A DNA stretch of 6,988 bases from Cohaesibacteraceae bacterium (GTDB lineage Bacteria > Pseudomonadota > Alphaproteobacteria > Rhizobiales > Cohaesibacteraceae): contig JAESRR010000161.1 in the NCBI GenBank assembly GCA_016764535.1, positions 11,258 through 18,245 on the forward strand, written 5' to 3'. The notes below the pieces were generated by a model that was not told the origin of the DNA, searched no databases, and saw only the letters and a list, made by a program, of their open reading frames with translations. Every line of letters begins with the position of its first letter. Positions within the stretch are counted from its first letter, which is position 1. Positions 6,228 to 6,988 of this stretch are shown here, piece by piece. Made by a program: the position numbers and the translations under genes.

Positions 6228-6314
6228 TCTTCCGGACACCCGGCTTGCCGGATTATATTGAACAACCCGGGAGAAACTTGCCAGAATACCCATGGACCGT
6301 TTGGGAGGACGATA
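6228..6314 (+). promoter_or_regulatory. 5' leader of the BMP-protein gene with alternative pairings
   Basis: Short complementary G/C-rich blocks compete with each other. TCCGG (6231-6235) can pair with CCGGA (6248-6252). CCGGC (6240-6244) can pair with GCCGG (6247-6251). CCCGG (6239-6243) can instead pair with CCGGG (6267-6271). CCCA (6289-6292) can pair with TGGG (6302-6305), which overlaps the Shine-Dalgarno GGGAGG (6303-6308). A regulatory RNA is possible, but I recognise no known riboswitch consensus and the individual stems are short. Confidence 0.25.
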
Positions 6315-6988
6315 ATGAATAAATTTACTCGCCGTACCACGCTTGGCTTGTTAGCAGCCGCGCTTGGAAGTTCGGTATTGATGCCAGGTATGGCATTTGC
6401 GGGAACCATCAAGGTTGCCGGAATCTACACGCAACCCATTCAACAAAAATGGGATGCACGTTTGCATCAGGCGCTGGTTAAAGCCAAAGACGCCGGTGAA
6501 ATTGAATATGGTTTTTCTGAAAAAGTTGCCAACACTGATTATATCCGCGTACTGCGTGAATATGCTGAAAGCGGCGTGCAACTGATCGTCGGTGAGGCTT
6601 TTGGTATTAGCCGTGAAGCACGCAAGGTTGCTGACGAATATCCAAATGTTGCGTTTTTGATGGGAGATCCATTCAAACCTCATGGGACAAATTTCGCAGT
6701 ATTTGATAACTACATCCACGAGCCTTGTTATTTGATGGGCATGATTGCCGGTGCCAAAACCAAAACCGGTAAAATCGGCATGGTTGGCGGTTATCCAATT
6801 GGCGAAGTGAACCGTTTGTTCCATGCATTCATGAACGGTGCACGCTCAACTAATCCCGACGTTCAATTCAAAGTGACCTTTATTGGTTCCTGGTACGATC
6901 CTCCCAAGGCCAAGGAAGCTGCGTTTGCACAAATCGAGGCCGGAGTTGATGTTCTATATGCTGAACGCGCTGGCGTTGTTGATGCTGC
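6315..6988 (+). CDS. BMP/PnrA-family ABC transporter substrate-binding protein, 3'-partial
   Basis: The frame runs open for 224 codons to the right edge, so the C-terminal part is missing; the family is usually about 330-370 residues. Residues 1-29 form an export signal: TRRTTLG (5-11), a hydrophobic core, and an AFA site (27-29) for cleavage before G30. The twin arginine suggests Tat export, but a Sec signal is possible. There is no lipobox cysteine, so the mature protein should be free in the periplasm. The body matches the Bmp family: VAGIYTQPIQQKWD (34-47); VGEAFGIS (92-99); an NYIHEPCYLMGMIAG segment (132-146); GKIGMVGGYPIGEVNR (152-167); NPDVQFKVTFIGSWYDPPKAKEAA (180-203, partial match of the hinge region); and GVDVLYAER (210-218). 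Bmp/PnrA proteins characterised so far bind nucleosides or purines, so such a ligand is likely but unproven. The start has a strong Shine-Dalgarno, GGGAGG, 6 nt upstream. Permease and ATPase genes would be expected to follow. Confidence 0.92.
   Translation, partial: MNKFTRRTTLGLLAAALGSSVLMPGMAFAGTIKVAGIYTQPIQQKWDARLHQALVKAKDAGEIEYGFSEKVANTDYIRVLREYAESGVQLIVGEAFGISREARKVADEYPNVAFLMGDPFKPHGTNFAVFDNYIHEPCYLMGMIAGAKTKTGKIGMVGGYPIGEVNRLFHAFMNGARSTNPDVQFKVTFIGSWYDPPKAKEAAFAQIEAGVDVLYAERAGVVDA

Noticed and set aside
6266..6275. CCCGGGAGA in the BMP leader, resembling the 3' end of the guanidine-I (ykkC) riboswitch
   Set aside because: The remaining conserved ykkC blocks (such as the 5' CUAGGGUUCCG element) are absent, and the candidate leader is too short before this point.
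6158..6824. Minus-strand frames of 84 and 157 codons at the right end
   Set aside because: They lie opposite the plus-strand BMP-family gene, which has a signal peptide, a strong Shine-Dalgarno and family motifs. The plus-strand gene is easily missed because it has no stop codon inside the window.

Overview
This window looks like ordinary chromosomal DNA from an alphaproteobacterium of moderate G+C. That assignment is an inference from the protein sequences (DapD and DapE, the pyrimidine 5'-nucleotidase next to dapD, the BMP-type binding protein) and from the gene order 5'-nucleotidase, dapD, DUF805, dapE, membrane protein. I saw no rRNA, tRNA, insertion sequence, CRISPR array, phage gene or integration scar.

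Layout, left to right. Positions 1-792 (+) hold the 3' part of a membrane fatty acid desaturase cut by the window edge. It converges on a minus-strand block that runs from 5140 down to 950. Read in its own direction, that block is: a HAD-family pyrimidine 5'-nucleotidase-like gene; a 110-bp gap with a candidate promoter and an 11-bp direct repeat; dapD; a 130-bp gap with two hairpins; a DUF805 membrane protein; dapE; and a five-helix membrane protein of unknown function. A 99-bp divergent spacer separates this block from a plus-strand glycerophosphodiester phosphodiesterase (5240-5962). A 352-bp intergenic stretch with a promoter and a possibly structured leader follows. The window ends inside a plus-strand gene for an exported BMP/PnrA-type ABC-transporter binding protein (6315 onward).

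How the genes work together. DapD and DapE carry out the first and the last succinylase-branch steps between tetrahydrodipicolinate and LL-diaminopimelate. They therefore supply lysine and the meso-diaminopimelate cross-linking residue of peptidoglycan. Two small membrane proteins share the dapD-dapE strand, possibly as one operon, and their role is unknown. The phosphodiesterase salvages glycerol 3-phosphate from deacylated phospholipids. The BMP protein probably feeds a nucleoside or purine-type ABC importer whose other genes would lie beyond the right edge.

I found no convincing undescribed multi-gene system. The points most worth a second look are: the altered second histidine box of the desaturase; the helically phased direct repeat upstream of dapD; the two hairpins between dapD and the DUF805 gene; the possible leaderless start sites of the divergent pair; and the leader before the BMP gene.
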